Source: Dysgonamonadaceae bacterium (GTDB taxonomy: Bacteria > Bacteroidota > Bacteroidia > Bacteroidales > Azobacteroidaceae). From it: a DNA stretch of 64,000 bases. The notes beneath the pieces were generated by a model. That model was not told where the DNA came from and did not search any database. It saw only the letters and a list, made by a program, of their open reading frames with translations. The stretch spans positions 59,256-123,255 of the forward strand of contig JAIRKO010000011.1 in NCBI GenBank assembly GCA_031260045.1, written 5' to 3'. Both the position numbers and the translations under genes were made by a program. Positions 47,463-57,704 of the stretch are shown here, piece by piece (the stretch's first letter is position 1; each line of letters begins with the position of its first letter).

Positions 47463-48311
47463 TCACTCCGTTTCCGCTTCGTCAGCGGATTTATATTCCT
47501 CATCAACATTCGGCGTTTCTTCGGCGGTTTCCGCGAGGTTTTGTTTGGCGGTTTTTGTTTTTCTTTCCCGACGGGGCGGGGCTTGTTCTCCCTCTTCGGT
47601 GGTCGCGGAATCGGTTTTTTCAACTTTACGTTCTTCCAAACCTTCCTTGATAGCGTCGCAAAGAGCGCCCAGAATGAGGTCGATTGATTTGGTTGCGTCG
47701 TCGTTAGCAGGGATTACAAAATTGACAGCGTTCGGGTCGGAATTGGTATCCACGATAGCAAATACCGGAATACTCAAACGGTTGGCTTCTGCAACGGCGA
47801 TATGTTCCTTCATCACATCAACGACGAACAAAGCCGAAGGAAGACGGTTCAAATCAACGATAGAACCCAAGTTTTTTTCCAATTTCGCCCGCTGACGGGT
47901 GATTTGCAACCTTTCCCTTTTGGACAACTGTTTGAAAGTGCCGTCTTGGGACATTTTATCAATGGCTGCCATTTTTTTGACGGCTTTACGGATGGTTGCA
48001 AAATTAGTCAACATACCTCCCGGCCAGCGTTCCGTAACGTAAGGCATACCAACGGAAACGGCTCTTTCGGCAACCACTTCTTTTGCCTGTTTTTTGGTCG
48101 AAACAAACAGCACTTTCCGTCCCGATTTGACGATTTGTTTAAGCGCCGCCGAAGCTTCGTCTATTTTTGCCACAGTTTTGTGTAAATCAATAATATGGAT
48201 ACCGTTGCGTTCCATAAAAATGTAAGGAGCCATCGCAGGATTCCACTTCCGTTTCAGGTGTCCGAAATGCGCTCCGGCATCCAATAATTGTTCAAATGAT
48301 ACTTTTGACAT
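47463..48311 (-). CDS. rpsB: 30S ribosomal protein S2
   Basis: MSKVSFEQLLDAGAHFGHLKRKWNPAMAPYIFMERNGIHIIDLHKT; start trimmed to 48311. Confidence 0.97.
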   Translation of the reverse strand: MSKVSFEQLLDAGAHFGHLKRKWNPAMAPYIFMERNGIHIIDLHKTVAKIDEASAALKQIVKSGRKVLFVSTKKQAKEVVAERAVSVGMPYVTERWPGGMLTNFATIRKAVKKMAAIDKMSQDGTFKQLSKRERLQITRQRAKLEKNLGSIVDLNRLPSALFVVDVMKEHIAVAEANRLSIPVFAIVDTNSDPNAVNFVIPANDDATKSIDLILGALCDAIKEGLEERKVEKTDSATTEEGEQAPPRRERKTKTAKQNLAETAEETPNVDEEYKSADEAETE

Positions 48312-48461
48312 TGTTTGTTTAATTTTTATTCGTTTACATTCTTTTTCGTTCAAAACCAACCGTTAAGTAGTTGTTCGCCGAATCCTGCGGAACAAGTCCT
48401 AACCGGTTTAGATACTAAACTTTATTCAATAATCAATTACGAATACATTCGCAATATTGAT

Positions 48462-48848
48462 TTAACGTTTCGAGAATTGGAATCTCTTTCTTGCTTTGGG
48501 TCTTCCCGGTTTTTTCCGTTCCACTTCGCGCGGGTCGCGGGTCAAAAAGCCTTCGGATCTCAAAGCCGGTTTATCGGTCGGATTGATTTTCACCAATGCG
48601 CGGGCGATACCCAATCGGGCAGCTTCGGATTGTCCTTTGTAACCGCCTCCCTGTAAGTTGATTGTAACGTCGTATTGTCCGGCAACGCCCAATTTGTTCA
48701 AAGGTTGCCTGACGACATATTGAAGCAGGGACGAAGGGAAATAGGTTTCAACTTCGCGCTTGTTAATCAAAATTTTTCCCGAACCTTCCTTGACGTAAAC
48801 GCGAGCGACAGCCGCTTTACGTCTTCCTAATGCATTTATTACTTCCAT
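48462..48848 (-). CDS. rpsI: 30S ribosomal protein S9
   Basis: MEVINALGRRKAAVARVYVKEGSGKILINKREVETYF...GRPKARKRFQFSKR. Confidence 0.97.
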   Translation of the reverse strand: MEVINALGRRKAAVARVYVKEGSGKILINKREVETYFPSSLLQYVVRQPLNKLGVAGQYDVTINLQGGGYKGQSEAARLGIARALVKINPTDKPALRSEGFLTRDPREVERKKPGRPKARKRFQFSKR

Positions 48849-48853
48849 ATTCA

Positions 48854-49309
48854 TTATTTAAGAGAATTAATATCAATTGTTTTGGGTTGCTGGGCTTCGT
48901 GTTTATGCTCTTTCCCGTCGTATACATACAGGTTTGCAAGTAATTTGTCGCCTAATTTATTTTTGGGCAACATCCCCTTTACTACTTTCCGAAACAGGCG
49001 ATCGCTGCCTTTTTTCTGCAAATCGGACGGCGTACGTTTTTTTTGCCCGCCCGGATAACCGGTATAGGAAAGATAAATGCGATCCGTCCATTTATTTCCG
49101 GTCAATACCACTTTTTCGGCATTGAGAATAATTACATTATCCCCACAATCTACGTGAGGCGTAAAATTCGGTTTATACTTTCCACGCAGGATTTTCGCTA
49201 CTTTTGAAGCCAAACGCCCCAAATGTTGTCCGCTGGCGTCAACGACAACCCATTCCTTGTTTACGGTCGCCTTATTGGCGGAAACAGTCTTATAACTTAA
49301 AGTATCCAC
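48854..49309 (-). CDS. rplM: 50S ribosomal protein L13 (GTG start)
   Basis: KEWVVVDASGQHLGRLASKVAKILRGKYKPNFTPHVDCGDNVIILNAEKV. Confidence 0.97.
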   Translation of the reverse strand: MDTLSYKTVSANKATVNKEWVVVDASGQHLGRLASKVAKILRGKYKPNFTPHVDCGDNVIILNAEKVVLTGNKWTDRIYLSYTGYPGGQKKRTPSDLQKKGSDRLFRKVVKGMLPKNKLGDKLLANLYVYDGKEHKHEAQQPKTIDINSLK

Positions 49310-49463
49310 TTTTTTTAAATTTTTTATTTGTTAATAAATACCTGTTCAATTTATTTTCCTTTCCGACAATCGAATTTTTGGAATAAAAAGGTCAAAATCA
49401 AACATTTATATCTCTTGTAATAATAATCGGCTTGCAAAATTACGCATTTTTATTTAAACAGAC

Positions 49464-49499
49464 AAAAAAACCGCCTCAGATTTGTGAGGCGGTTTTTTT
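49464..49499 (-). terminator. terminator after the Glu/Pro-repeat lipoprotein gene
   Basis: ACCGCCTCA-GATTTG-TGAGGCGGT flanked by A and T runs. Confidence 0.85.
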
Positions 49500-49517
49500 C
49501 AATTCAATCGGAACTCC

Positions 49518-49718
49518 TTACTTAGCGGGAGTTTCAGCCGGAGTTTCAGCCGGAGCTTCTTCCATCGGTTGTTCAGTAGCCGGAGCTTCTTCCATCGGTT
49601 GTTCAGGAGCCAGAGCTTCTTCCATTGGTTGTTCGGGCGTAGTTTCCTGCGCTTTCTTTTGACAAGCGCTGAGTGTAACAACAGCCGCCATTGCGAAAAA
49701 TAATACTAACTTTTTCAT
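49518..49718 (-). CDS. small lipoprotein with tandem decapeptide repeats
   Basis: Lipobox LSAC; EQPMEEAxAP repeated three times plus AETP repeats. Confidence 0.7.
   Translation of the reverse strand: MKKLVLFFAMAAVVTLSACQKKAQETTPEQPMEEALAPEQPMEEAPATEQPMEEAPAETPAETPAK
49551..49640 (-). repeat. three 30-bp tandem repeats inside lipoprotein gene
   Basis: CGGAGCTTCTTCCATCGGTTGTTCAGTAGC / CGGAGCTTCTTCCATCGGTTGTTCAGGAGC / CAGAGCTTCTTCCATTGGTTGTTCGGGCGT. Confidence 0.9.
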
Positions 49719-49914
49719 TTTCTTTGATAATTAAAACGATTTATGTAATTTTTTAATGGTTTTCTTCCGAAAAACCACGACAAAGATAAGTAATTATTTA
49801 ATACGACATGTAAGATATGTCAATTTTTTTTATTTTTTTGAAAAAAAATTTACTTTTGAGGCAAATATTTTGAAAATTCAAGGAATAATTTACCTAATAT
49901 TTAATATTGTTTAC

Positions 49915-49999
49915 GTCGTCATTGCGAACTGCGAAGCAATCCAGAAAATTACGCAGAGATTTGCTCTGGATTGCTTCAGACTTTGCTTTCGCAATGACG
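49915..49999. repeat. palindromic repeat overlapping the 3' end of the debranching-enzyme gene
   Basis: CGTCATTGCGAACTGCGAAGCAATCCAGA ... TCTGGATTGCTTCAGACTTTGCTTTCGCAATGACG. Confidence 0.88.
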
Positions 50000-51976
50000 A
50001 TTATGGTATTCTTTCTCCTCCTCCTTCGGAGAGGGCAGGGGAGAAGCATCCAACAACTTCAAAACCCTCAATATCTCCGCCACATTCATCGCAAACGAAA
50101 TCGCCCCGCGACTTTGAAACGGCGGATTTCCGTCGAACAGTTCGGAAATAGTGCCGATACAATGCCTGCCCATCTCGTCGTCCAAACCGATTAACATCCG
50201 TTCCACAAACGAAATCCCGCTTGTCCGGTAGAGGCGCAAATAGGCTTCCAGATAAGCGCCCAGCAGCCACGACCAAGCGGTTCCCTGATGGTAAGCCAAA
50301 TCCCGCTCCTCCTGCGTCCCGACATAATAAGGGCGGTAGCCCTCGCTTTTCGGACTCAGTGAGCGAATCCCTTTGGGCGTCAACAATTCCTTAGTAACGA
50401 TATTCAAAACCGCCCGTTTTTGCCTGCGGTCTAACGGCGAATAGTGCAGCGACACGGCAAACAGCATGTTGGGGCGAACGCTCCAATTCGCTTGCGAACC
50501 GTCGATATAATCAAACAGGTATCCGTATTCGTTGACGAACGTCCCGGCAAACACCTGTCCCGTTGCGCCGGCAGCCTCTTCCAGCGCAGCCGCCCGTTTG
50601 GCGTTGCCGGTTTGTTCGGCAAGTTCGGCGCCGAATTTCAGCAGATTATACCACAGGGCATTCAATTCGACGATATACCCCGAACGGGGAACAATCGGCT
50701 TTCCCGCACTCGTGGAATTCATCCACGTAACGGCTTTTTCCTTCCCATCGCAACGGAGCAGCCCGCTTTCGTCCGGCAATAAATTTGGATGCTTGCCGGC
50801 TTTGATATAATCAATCATATCCTGAATGATTTTGCCGTACAGGGCGTTGCATTTTTCCACGCCGTAGGCTTCGGCATATTGCTGGAACGCCCAACTCGCC
50901 CACAAAAGCACGTCCGGCAAATCAATTCCGGTAATCACCCTGTCTGTCGCGCCGTTTTTCATAAACCGGCGAAGCGCGGAAACAGCCGTCCCCGCTATCT
51001 TTTCAAAACGCGCGGGGTCGTCGATGGACAAGGTGCAGCCGGGCAGAGCGATAAACAAATCCCGCGCCCGAACCTTGAACCACGGATAACCGGCAATCAA
51101 GTAAGCATCCTCTTCATTCGGACGAAAATAAAACTGCTGGGCGGCATTTTTCAAACAGTTATAAAAACTGTTGCGGGGCGTCCGCCGTTGCTGTTCTTCC
51201 CTGAATTTTTCCGCTAAAACGGACGGGTCTATCAACGTGTCACCGCCCGAAAAATAAACGGATTCCCCCTTTTCGATTTCCAGTTCAAAATAACCCGGAA
51301 CGTACAAATCTTCCCGATAGGGATAACCCCGCTCCATTTCTTTGGAATATTCGATATTTTTGTTCCAAACCGGCTGGAAAACAAAGGCGGGCGGCTTGCT
51401 GAACTGCATATACAAATCGGGATAACCTTCATACATGCGGGTTTTTATTCCGTTCGCCACTTCCGTGTAATTTTTGTTGACATGTTCGTTTTCAAACGTC
51501 AACTCGTTCACGTTGCGGAAAGCCAAGAAGGGTTTGAAGCGCAAAATCGTGGGCGAATGGGCGTCGAGCAGCGAATATTTAATCAGGATACGGTTTTCAA
51601 ACGTGGAAAACAGTTGTTCTTTGGACAAAATCACGCCGCCGACCCGGAAAAGCGCCCGCGCATTGGTGGCTACGTCGTATTCCCGGATATATTTATGCCC
51701 GTTCGGACTGAAATGGTTGTTGTCATACCGGTGCAAGCCGAGATTAAACTCCGCGCCATGCTGAATCACCGTCGCATCCAACGACGAGAGAATCACGTGA
51801 TTGTCTTCGTCCAGCGCGGGAACGGGCATCACAAGCAGCCCGTGATATTTGCGCGTATTGCAGTCCACAATGGTGCCGGCATGGTAGGCGCCGCCGCGAT
51901 TGGTTCGGAGTATTTCCCTTTGAAGTGATTCCTCCAGATTGATTAGCAATGTTTTGTCGAAATTCAGGTATCCCAT
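49976..51976 (-). CDS. glycogen debranching enzyme (amylo-alpha-1,6-glucosidase family)
   Basis: TNRGGAYHAGTIVDCNTRKYHGLLVMP; WFKVRARDLFIALPG; WMNSTSAGKPIVPRSGYIVELNALWYN; YHQGTAWSWLLG. Confidence 0.9.
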   Translation of the reverse strand: MGYLNFDKTLLINLEESLQREILRTNRGGAYHAGTIVDCNTRKYHGLLVMPVPALDEDNHVILSSLDATVIQHGAEFNLGLHRYDNNHFSPNGHKYIREYDVATNARALFRVGGVILSKEQLFSTFENRILIKYSLLDAHSPTILRFKPFLAFRNVNELTFENEHVNKNYTEVANGIKTRMYEGYPDLYMQFSKPPAFVFQPVWNKNIEYSKEMERGYPYREDLYVPGYFELEIEKGESVYFSGGDTLIDPSVLAEKFREEQQRRTPRNSFYNCLKNAAQQFYFRPNEEDAYLIAGYPWFKVRARDLFIALPGCTLSIDDPARFEKIAGTAVSALRRFMKNGATDRVITGIDLPDVLLWASWAFQQYAEAYGVEKCNALYGKIIQDMIDYIKAGKHPNLLPDESGLLRCDGKEKAVTWMNSTSAGKPIVPRSGYIVELNALWYNLLKFGAELAEQTGNAKRAAALEEAAGATGQVFAGTFVNEYGYLFDYIDGSQANWSVRPNMLFAVSLHYSPLDRRQKRAVLNIVTKELLTPKGIRSLSPKSEGYRPYYVGTQEERDLAYHQGTAWSWLLGAYLEAYLRLYRTSGISFVERMLIGLDDEMGRHCIGTISELFDGNPPFQSRGAISFAMNVAEILRVLKLLDASPLPSPKEEEKEYHNRHCESKV

Positions 51977-52104
51977 TTGCTTACTGAAATTATGATACGT
52001 TTTATATTCTTATGATTGTTGCGGAACGTTCCGAAAGCAAAATCACCTAAGAGTTAAGAGTTTTCATTAGTTCTTAGTTTTTTCGCAAATATACTATTAT
52101 TTTC

Positions 52105-52112
52105 TATATTTG
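52105..52112 (+). promoter_or_regulatory. -7 motif TATATTTG upstream of rhomboid gene
   Basis: TTCTATATTTGTACCG. Confidence 0.45.
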
Positions 52113-52133
52113 TACCGAAAAATAACCCCCGCC

Positions 52134-52757
52134 ATGCAAGATAAATCCTTTGAAACAAAACAAATTCTCTACGCATTCTTTTTCCCTGCAATATTCATCC
52201 TTGCGCTGTGGCTGGTTTGGATAGCGGGCGAAGGGTTCGATATCGACGGGCGGCGGTTTGGGATTATTCCGCGAACGGCGGAGGGATTGCGCGGCATTTT
52301 TTTCAGTCCGTTTCTTCATTCCGGCGCGGGTCATCTTTATTCAAACACTGTTCCGATATTGGTTTTATGTTGGTGTTTGTTTTATTTTTATAAGGATTTG
52401 GGTTATTTGGTTTTTCCTTTTTTGTGGATATTATCGGGCGTATTCACTTGGCTGATTGGTCGCGACGCTTTTCATATCGGCGCCAGCGGGATAATTTATT
52501 CGCTTTCGTTGTTTCTGTTTCTCAGTGGGATTTTGAGGAAATATATTCCGTTAGCGGCGGTTTCGCTGATAGTTGTATTTCTTTACGGAAGCACGGTTTG
52601 GAGTATGTTTCCCGTTGCCGAAAGGGTCGATCCCGCTATTTCGTGGGAGGCGCATTTGTCGGGGGCTTTGAGCGGGATTATTTGTGCGGTTGTTTTTCGG
52701 CGGCGGGGACCGCAGGCGCCGGAACCGGAAGAAGAGGACGACGCGGCGCAATGGTGA
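52134..52757 (+). CDS. rhomboid-family intramembrane protease
   Basis: GAGHLYSNTVPILVL, HIGASGIIYSLSLFLFLSG (GxSG), AHLSGALSGII. Confidence 0.88.
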   Translation: MQDKSFETKQILYAFFFPAIFILALWLVWIAGEGFDIDGRRFGIIPRTAEGLRGIFFSPFLHSGAGHLYSNTVPILVLCWCLFYFYKDLGYLVFPFLWILSGVFTWLIGRDAFHIGASGIIYSLSLFLFLSGILRKYIPLAAVSLIVVFLYGSTVWSMFPVAERVDPAISWEAHLSGALSGIICAVVFRRRGPQAPEPEEEDDAAQW

Positions 52758-52840
52758 GTTCAAAAATGAAGTTTTCTGCCTTTTTATTTGCCATTCAAAA
52801 TATCCTCCTTAATTTCGCAGTCTAATATACCTTTTTTCAT

Positions 52841-52848
52841 TACCTTTG
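52841..52848 (+). promoter_or_regulatory. -7 motif TACCTTTG upstream of methyltransferase gene
   Basis: CATTACCTTTGCAAAAAG. Confidence 0.45.
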
Positions 52849-52865
52849 CAAAAAGACTCCAAAAA

Positions 52866-53573
52866 ATGCCAACTCCCGTTCTCTACCTTATTCCCGTAAC
52901 TTTAGGGGATACGGAAATCTCAAAAGTCTTGCCGCCGTACAACAAGGAAATAATCGCTTCCATCCGATATTTCATTGTTGAAAATGTCCGATCCGCCCGC
53001 CGTTTCCTGAAACAGACCGATCCCGGTATTGACCTTGACGGCTTGACTTTTTACACATTGAACAAACATACTTCGCCCTCCGAATTGTCCGCTTTCCTGC
53101 AACCGGCTGAAGACGGAAACGCCATCGGAATCATTTCCGAAGCCGGATGCCCTGCCGTTGCCGACCCGGGCGCGGACATTGTGTCCATCGCCCAGAAAAA
53201 AAACATTCCGGTAACGCCGCTGGTGGGACCTTCGTCTATTTTGCTGGCTTTAATGGCGTCGGGGTTCAACGGGCAACGTTTTGCTTTTCACGGTTATTTG
53301 CCCATCGACGCAGGGGAAAGAGTGAAAACCCTGAAATTGCTGGAACGGCGGATGTATTCGGAAAATCAAACGCAACTGTTTATCGAAACACCCTACCGCA
53401 ACGGAAAACTCGTAGAAGATATTTTAAAAACCTGCCGACCGGAAACTCGGCTCTGCATCGCCGCCGATATTACGCTCGGCAGCGAATTTATCAAAACCAA
53501 AACGGTGGCGGAATGGAAGAAACAACTGCCTGACCTTTCTAAAAAGCCTTGTATTTTTGCTGTTTATAAGTGA
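52866..53573 (+). CDS. SAM-dependent (tetrapyrrole-methylase/RsmI-like) methyltransferase
   Basis: MPTPVLYLIPVTLGDTE...GIISEAGCPAVADPGADIVSIAQKKNIPVTPLVGPSSILLALMASGFNGQRFAFHGYLP. Confidence 0.88.
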   Translation: MPTPVLYLIPVTLGDTEISKVLPPYNKEIIASIRYFIVENVRSARRFLKQTDPGIDLDGLTFYTLNKHTSPSELSAFLQPAEDGNAIGIISEAGCPAVADPGADIVSIAQKKNIPVTPLVGPSSILLALMASGFNGQRFAFHGYLPIDAGERVKTLKLLERRMYSENQTQLFIETPYRNGKLVEDILKTCRPETRLCIAADITLGSEFIKTKTVAEWKKQLPDLSKKPCIFAVYK

Positions 53574-53599
53574 GTTAACTCGTTTACTCGTCAACTCCT

Positions 53600-55345
53600 C
53601 TACTCCCGAACCATCAAACGCAATTCCTCCAACTGCTCGCTGGAAACCGACGCCGGCGCATCAATCATCACATCGCGCCCGGAATTGTTTTTCGGAAAAG
53701 CGATGCAGTCGCGAATCGAGTCCAGCCCCGCAAAAACGGAAACAAGCCGGTCTAAACCGAAAGCAATCCCCCCGTGCGGAGGCGCTCCATATTTAAATGC
53801 ATTCATCAAAAAACCGAATTGCGCCTGCGCCTGCGCTTCCGTAAATCCGAGCAACGTAAACATTTTCCGCTGCAAGTCGCTGTCGTGGATACGGATGGAT
53901 CCGCCGCCAACTTCCGCGCCGTTAATCACCATGTCGTAAGCATTGGCGCGCACAGCGGCAGGGTCGGCGTCCAGCAACGGAACATCCTCGCGCTTCGGGC
54001 TGGTGAACGGGTGATGCATGGCGTAATAGCGGTTCGTTTCCTCATCAAATTCAAGGAGCGGGAAATCCAGCATCCAAAGGCAACTGAACCGGTCTTTATC
54101 TCGTAGTCCCAAGCGAGAACCCATTTCCAAACGGAGTTCGCCCAATTGTTTCCGGGTTTTTCCCGCCGCGCCGCAAAGAATCAGCAGCAAATCGCCGGGA
54201 CGCCCGCCCGCCTGTTCGAGCCAGCGTTTCAAGTCGTCGGGCGTATAAAACTTATCGACGGACGATTTCACGCCGCCGTCCGCCTCGTAGCGGACATATA
54301 CCAAGCCGCCCGCGCCGATTTGCGGACGTTTTACAAAATCCGTCAGTTCGTCCATTTGCTTGCGCGTATAAGCGGCGCAGCCTTCCGCACAAATGGCGCC
54401 GACGTATTCGGCATTGTCAAAAACGCCGAAATTTTTGCCACCGGTCAGCGTTTTCAATTCCGTGAAAGGCATGGTAAAGCGCGTGTCCGGCTTGTCCGAG
54501 CCGTAAAGTTTCATGGCTTCGGCATACGTCATGCGCGGCATTTCCGGAATGTCCGTCCCTTTAATGGTCTTGAACAAATGACGGATTAACCCTTCAAAAA
54601 GGTTCAAAATATCTTCCTGTTCAACAAACGACATTTCGCAGTCGATTTGCGTAAATTCCGGTTGGCGGTCGGCGCGTAAATCCTCATCGCGAAAACATTT
54701 CACAATCTGGAAATAGCGGTCTAAACCCGAAACCATCAACAGTTGCTTAAACAACTGAGGCGATTGCGGCAAAGCGTAAAATTCCCCCGGATTCATTCGA
54801 GACGGCACAATGAAATCGCGGGCGCCTTCGGGCGTGGAACCGACCATCACAGGCGTTTCCACTTCGAGAAACTGCTGCTGGTTCAGATAACTGCGAGCGG
54901 CGAAAGCCATTTGGTGGCGAAGTTCCAAGTTGGAATATACCGCCTTGCGGCGCAAATCCAAGTAGCGGTATTTCATCCGCAGGTCGTCGCCGCCGTCGGT
55001 ATCGGTTTCGATGGTAAAGGGCGGCGTTTCCGAAGGGTTCAGCGTTTGCAGTTCCGATACGGTAATTTCGATGTCCCCGGTCGGGATATTCGGGTTTTTG
55101 TTGGAGCGTTCGGCTACGACACCCTTCACCTGAATCACCCATTCGCGACCTAACTTTTCGGCTTTTTCACACAATTGCGAATCGGTTTCCTGATTGAAAA
55201 CCAATTGAGTAATTCCGTACCTGTCCCGCAAATCGACGAAAATCATCCCGCCGAACTTCCGCGCTTTATGCACCCAGCCGGCTAAAATCACTTCCCGATT
55301 CAGGTGAGCGATGCGCAATTCTCCGCATGTATTTGTTCTGTACAT
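53600..55345 (-). CDS. aspS: aspartyl-tRNA synthetase
   Basis: [49 protein letters not shown]; class II motifs; [15 protein letters not shown]. Confidence 0.97.
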   Translation of the reverse strand: MYRTNTCGELRIAHLNREVILAGWVHKARKFGGMIFVDLRDRYGITQLVFNQETDSQLCEKAEKLGREWVIQVKGVVAERSNKNPNIPTGDIEITVSELQTLNPSETPPFTIETDTDGGDDLRMKYRYLDLRRKAVYSNLELRHQMAFAARSYLNQQQFLEVETPVMVGSTPEGARDFIVPSRMNPGEFYALPQSPQLFKQLLMVSGLDRYFQIVKCFRDEDLRADRQPEFTQIDCEMSFVEQEDILNLFEGLIRHLFKTIKGTDIPEMPRMTYAEAMKLYGSDKPDTRFTMPFTELKTLTGGKNFGVFDNAEYVGAICAEGCAAYTRKQMDELTDFVKRPQIGAGGLVYVRYEADGGVKSSVDKFYTPDDLKRWLEQAGGRPGDLLLILCGAAGKTRKQLGELRLEMGSRLGLRDKDRFSCLWMLDFPLLEFDEETNRYYAMHHPFTSPKREDVPLLDADPAAVRANAYDMVINGAEVGGGSIRIHDSDLQRKMFTLLGFTEAQAQAQFGFLMNAFKYGAPPHGGIAFGLDRLVSVFAGLDSIRDCIAFPKNNSGRDVMIDAPASVSSEQLEELRLMVRE

Positions 55346-55388
55346 AATTGTTGATTAAAAAAATTTCCGGCAAAAGTACGTGAAAATT

Positions 55389-55631
55389 CTACTGTTTCCA
55401 AATGGAATTTAAAACGGATATATTTATTACAATCAAGTCTAAATCGGTGATTTTTTGAAATTCTTTATCGGCAGCAACCAACGACAACCCTCTTTGAATA
55501 GCTGTGGCTGCAATAATTGGCATCCGGTATTTATTTTGTTGCCTTATTTCTATGGCTTTTTGCTTTATAAATAAATCTATATCAAAAATTAAATTGTATT
55601 TATTAAAAAAGTTTTCGAGGATATTCGCCAT
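55389..55631 (-). pseudogene. truncated PIN/VapC-like C-terminal fragment
   Basis: 80 aa ...RMPIIAATAIQRGLSLVAADKEFQKITDLDLIVINI matches a PIN C-terminal half; no N-terminal xDTNxL half; overlaps the upstream gene by 29 bp. Confidence 0.6.
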
Positions 55632-56508
55632 TTTCCGTTAATTCCTCGAGTTTGGCAACAACGCCGGAGCGGTCTTCGGCATATGTAACCCCAAACCATT
55701 TGGAAGGCGTATCCAAAACTTTTACCTTTACTTTTCCGCTTGTAATCAAATTATTGACAACAAAGGGAATGAAAAACTCCGCCTTCGGGTTATCCCGATT
55801 TTTCGTAAGAAAATCAACGAACTGTTCGGTCGAATAATCGAAATATTCGGGAGTAAATCCCCACATATTCATGGATACGGGCGTGCTTTCACCTACGGCT
55901 TGCAAGTCGCCCCGTTCGTTCCGGTATTTGATTTTCCCGTCCGTATCGCGGATGATATAAGTGCGTTCCGTAACCGCAGTCAGGTAATCGCCCGCATCCT
56001 TTTCGCAAACGCCGCGTGCAACCGAACCGCTTTCCGACAGGGTGTTTCCCAGCCGATAACCGACCATGCAATAGTCGTTTTGCCGACCTTCCAAACCGGT
56101 CAAATAAGTAGCCAAAATCCGAAAACTTTCCTTGCCATAGAAATCATCGGCATTGATAACGGCAAACGGTTCGCGGATAGCCGTTTTTCCCATCATCACG
56201 GCGTGATTGGTTCCCCAAGGTTTTTCCCTGTTTTCCGGAACTTTAAATCCTTCAGGAAGACAATCCAGTTCCTGAAAAACAATTTCAACGGGAATCACAT
56301 GCTCGTATTTTTTGAGGACTTTTTCCCGGAAATCCGCTTCAAAACTGCGCCGGATGACGAAAACGATTTTCCCGAACCCACCCCTCACGGCATCGTAAAC
56401 CGAATAATCCATGATGGTTTCGCCGCCGACGCCGACGCCGTCCAACTGTTTCAGACCTCCGTAGCGGCTACCCATACCGGCGGCGAGGATAAATAATGTT
56501 GGTTTCAT
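55603..56508 (-). CDS. NTP-transferase-domain nucleotidyltransferase
   Basis: MKPTLFILAAGMGSRYGGLKQLDGVGVGGETIMDYSVYDA...INADDFYGKESFR. Confidence 0.88.
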   Translation of the reverse strand: MKPTLFILAAGMGSRYGGLKQLDGVGVGGETIMDYSVYDAVRGGFGKIVFVIRRSFEADFREKVLKKYEHVIPVEIVFQELDCLPEGFKVPENREKPWGTNHAVMMGKTAIREPFAVINADDFYGKESFRILATYLTGLEGRQNDYCMVGYRLGNTLSESGSVARGVCEKDAGDYLTAVTERTYIIRDTDGKIKYRNERGDLQAVGESTPVSMNMWGFTPEYFDYSTEQFVDFLTKNRDNPKAEFFIPFVVNNLITSGKVKVKVLDTPSKWFGVTYAEDRSGVVAKLEELTENGEYPRKLF

Positions 56509-56587
56509 ACTTTTTTTATCAGTTAAGAACTAAAAACTAAGAGTTAGGAATTATTTTATAAGAATTACATTAATATTTTTTATTTTT

Positions 56588-56655
56588 TATTCTGGATTGC
56601 TTCAGGCTTCGCTTTCGCAATGACGACTGCGAGATTTCGATCCGCTCGCAATGAC
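56588..56655. repeat. palindromic intergenic repeat
   Basis: TTCTGGATTGCTTCAGGCTTCGCTTTCGCAATGACGACTGCGAGATTTCGATCCGCTCGCAATGACGGG. Confidence 0.8.
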
Positions 56656-56682
56656 GGGCTTATTTACCGGTGAAGTCAAATA

Positions 56683-57702
56683 TCAAAACAAATTCCCCTG
56701 TTTCCCAAACCGGTTGCGCCCCAAATGCGTATACGCCAGATTGGTAGTCTCCCGCCCCCGCGGCGTCCGCTTCAAAAACCCCTCTTTAATCAGGAAAGGC
56801 TCATAGACTTCCTCGACCGTACCGGCTTCTTCGCCGAGCGCCGTTGCAATGGTCGTGATGCCCACCGGTCCCCCGCCGAATTTATCAATGATGGTCAGAA
56901 GAATTTTATTGTCGATTTCGTCTAATCCGTATTTGTCGATATTCAGCGATTCAAGGGCAAAGCAGGTAATTTCCCTGTCGATGGAACCGCTGCCTTTTAC
57001 CTGAGCAAAATCCCTGACGCGACGCAAAAGCGCGTTGCTGATACGCGGCGTTCCCCGACTGCGGGAAGCGATTTCTTTAGCGGCGTTGTCGTCGCAGGGA
57101 ATATCCAATATGCCCGCCGAACGTTTGACGATGCCTGTTAACGTGTCCGCATCGTAGTATTCCAGATGTAGATTGATGCCGAACCGGGCGCGCAAAGGCG
57201 AAGTCAGCAAACCGCTCCGCGTGGTTGCGCCAACCAGCGTAAACGGCTCCAGTTCAATCTGAATCGAACGGGCGCTTGGCCCCTTGTCAATCATTATATC
57301 TATCCGATAATCTTCCATCGCCGAGTAAAGGTATTCTTCCACAACAGGACTCAAACGGTGAATTTCGTCAATAAAAAGTACGTCGTTTTTTTCCAGAGAA
57401 GTCAATACGCCAGCCAAATCGCCGGGTTTATCCAACACAGGACCGGAAGTAATTTTAAATCCGGCATTCAATTCGTTGGCGATGATATTCGACAGGGTGG
57501 TTTTTCCCAGTCCCGGAGGCCCGTGCAGGAGGACGTGATCGAGCGCCTCGCCTCGCTGCCGGGCGGCGGTAACAAATACTTTCAGGTTTTCAACGATTTT
57601 GTCCTGCCCGCTGAAACTTTTGAACGATAAGGGACGGAGTGCGTTTTCAAATTCCTTTTCCCTTTCGGTTACATTATTTGCGTGTATATTGTACGTATCC
57701 AT
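56683..57702 (-). CDS. ruvB: Holliday junction branch migration helicase RuvB
   Basis: [79 protein letters not shown]. Confidence 0.97.
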   Translation of the reverse strand: MDTYNIHANNVTEREKEFENALRPLSFKSFSGQDKIVENLKVFVTAARQRGEALDHVLLHGPPGLGKTTLSNIIANELNAGFKITSGPVLDKPGDLAGVLTSLEKNDVLFIDEIHRLSPVVEEYLYSAMEDYRIDIMIDKGPSARSIQIELEPFTLVGATTRSGLLTSPLRARFGINLHLEYYDADTLTGIVKRSAGILDIPCDDNAAKEIASRSRGTPRISNALLRRVRDFAQVKGSGSIDREITCFALESLNIDKYGLDEIDNKILLTIIDKFGGGPVGITTIATALGEEAGTVEEVYEPFLIKEGFLKRTPRGRETTNLAYTHLGRNRFGKQGNLF

Positions 57703-57704
57703 TG

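Noticed and set aside
49432-49662. 76-aa plus-strand ORF with SSIGCS repeats
   Set aside because: Antisense shadow of the 30-bp repeats in the small lipoprotein gene and overlapping its terminator.
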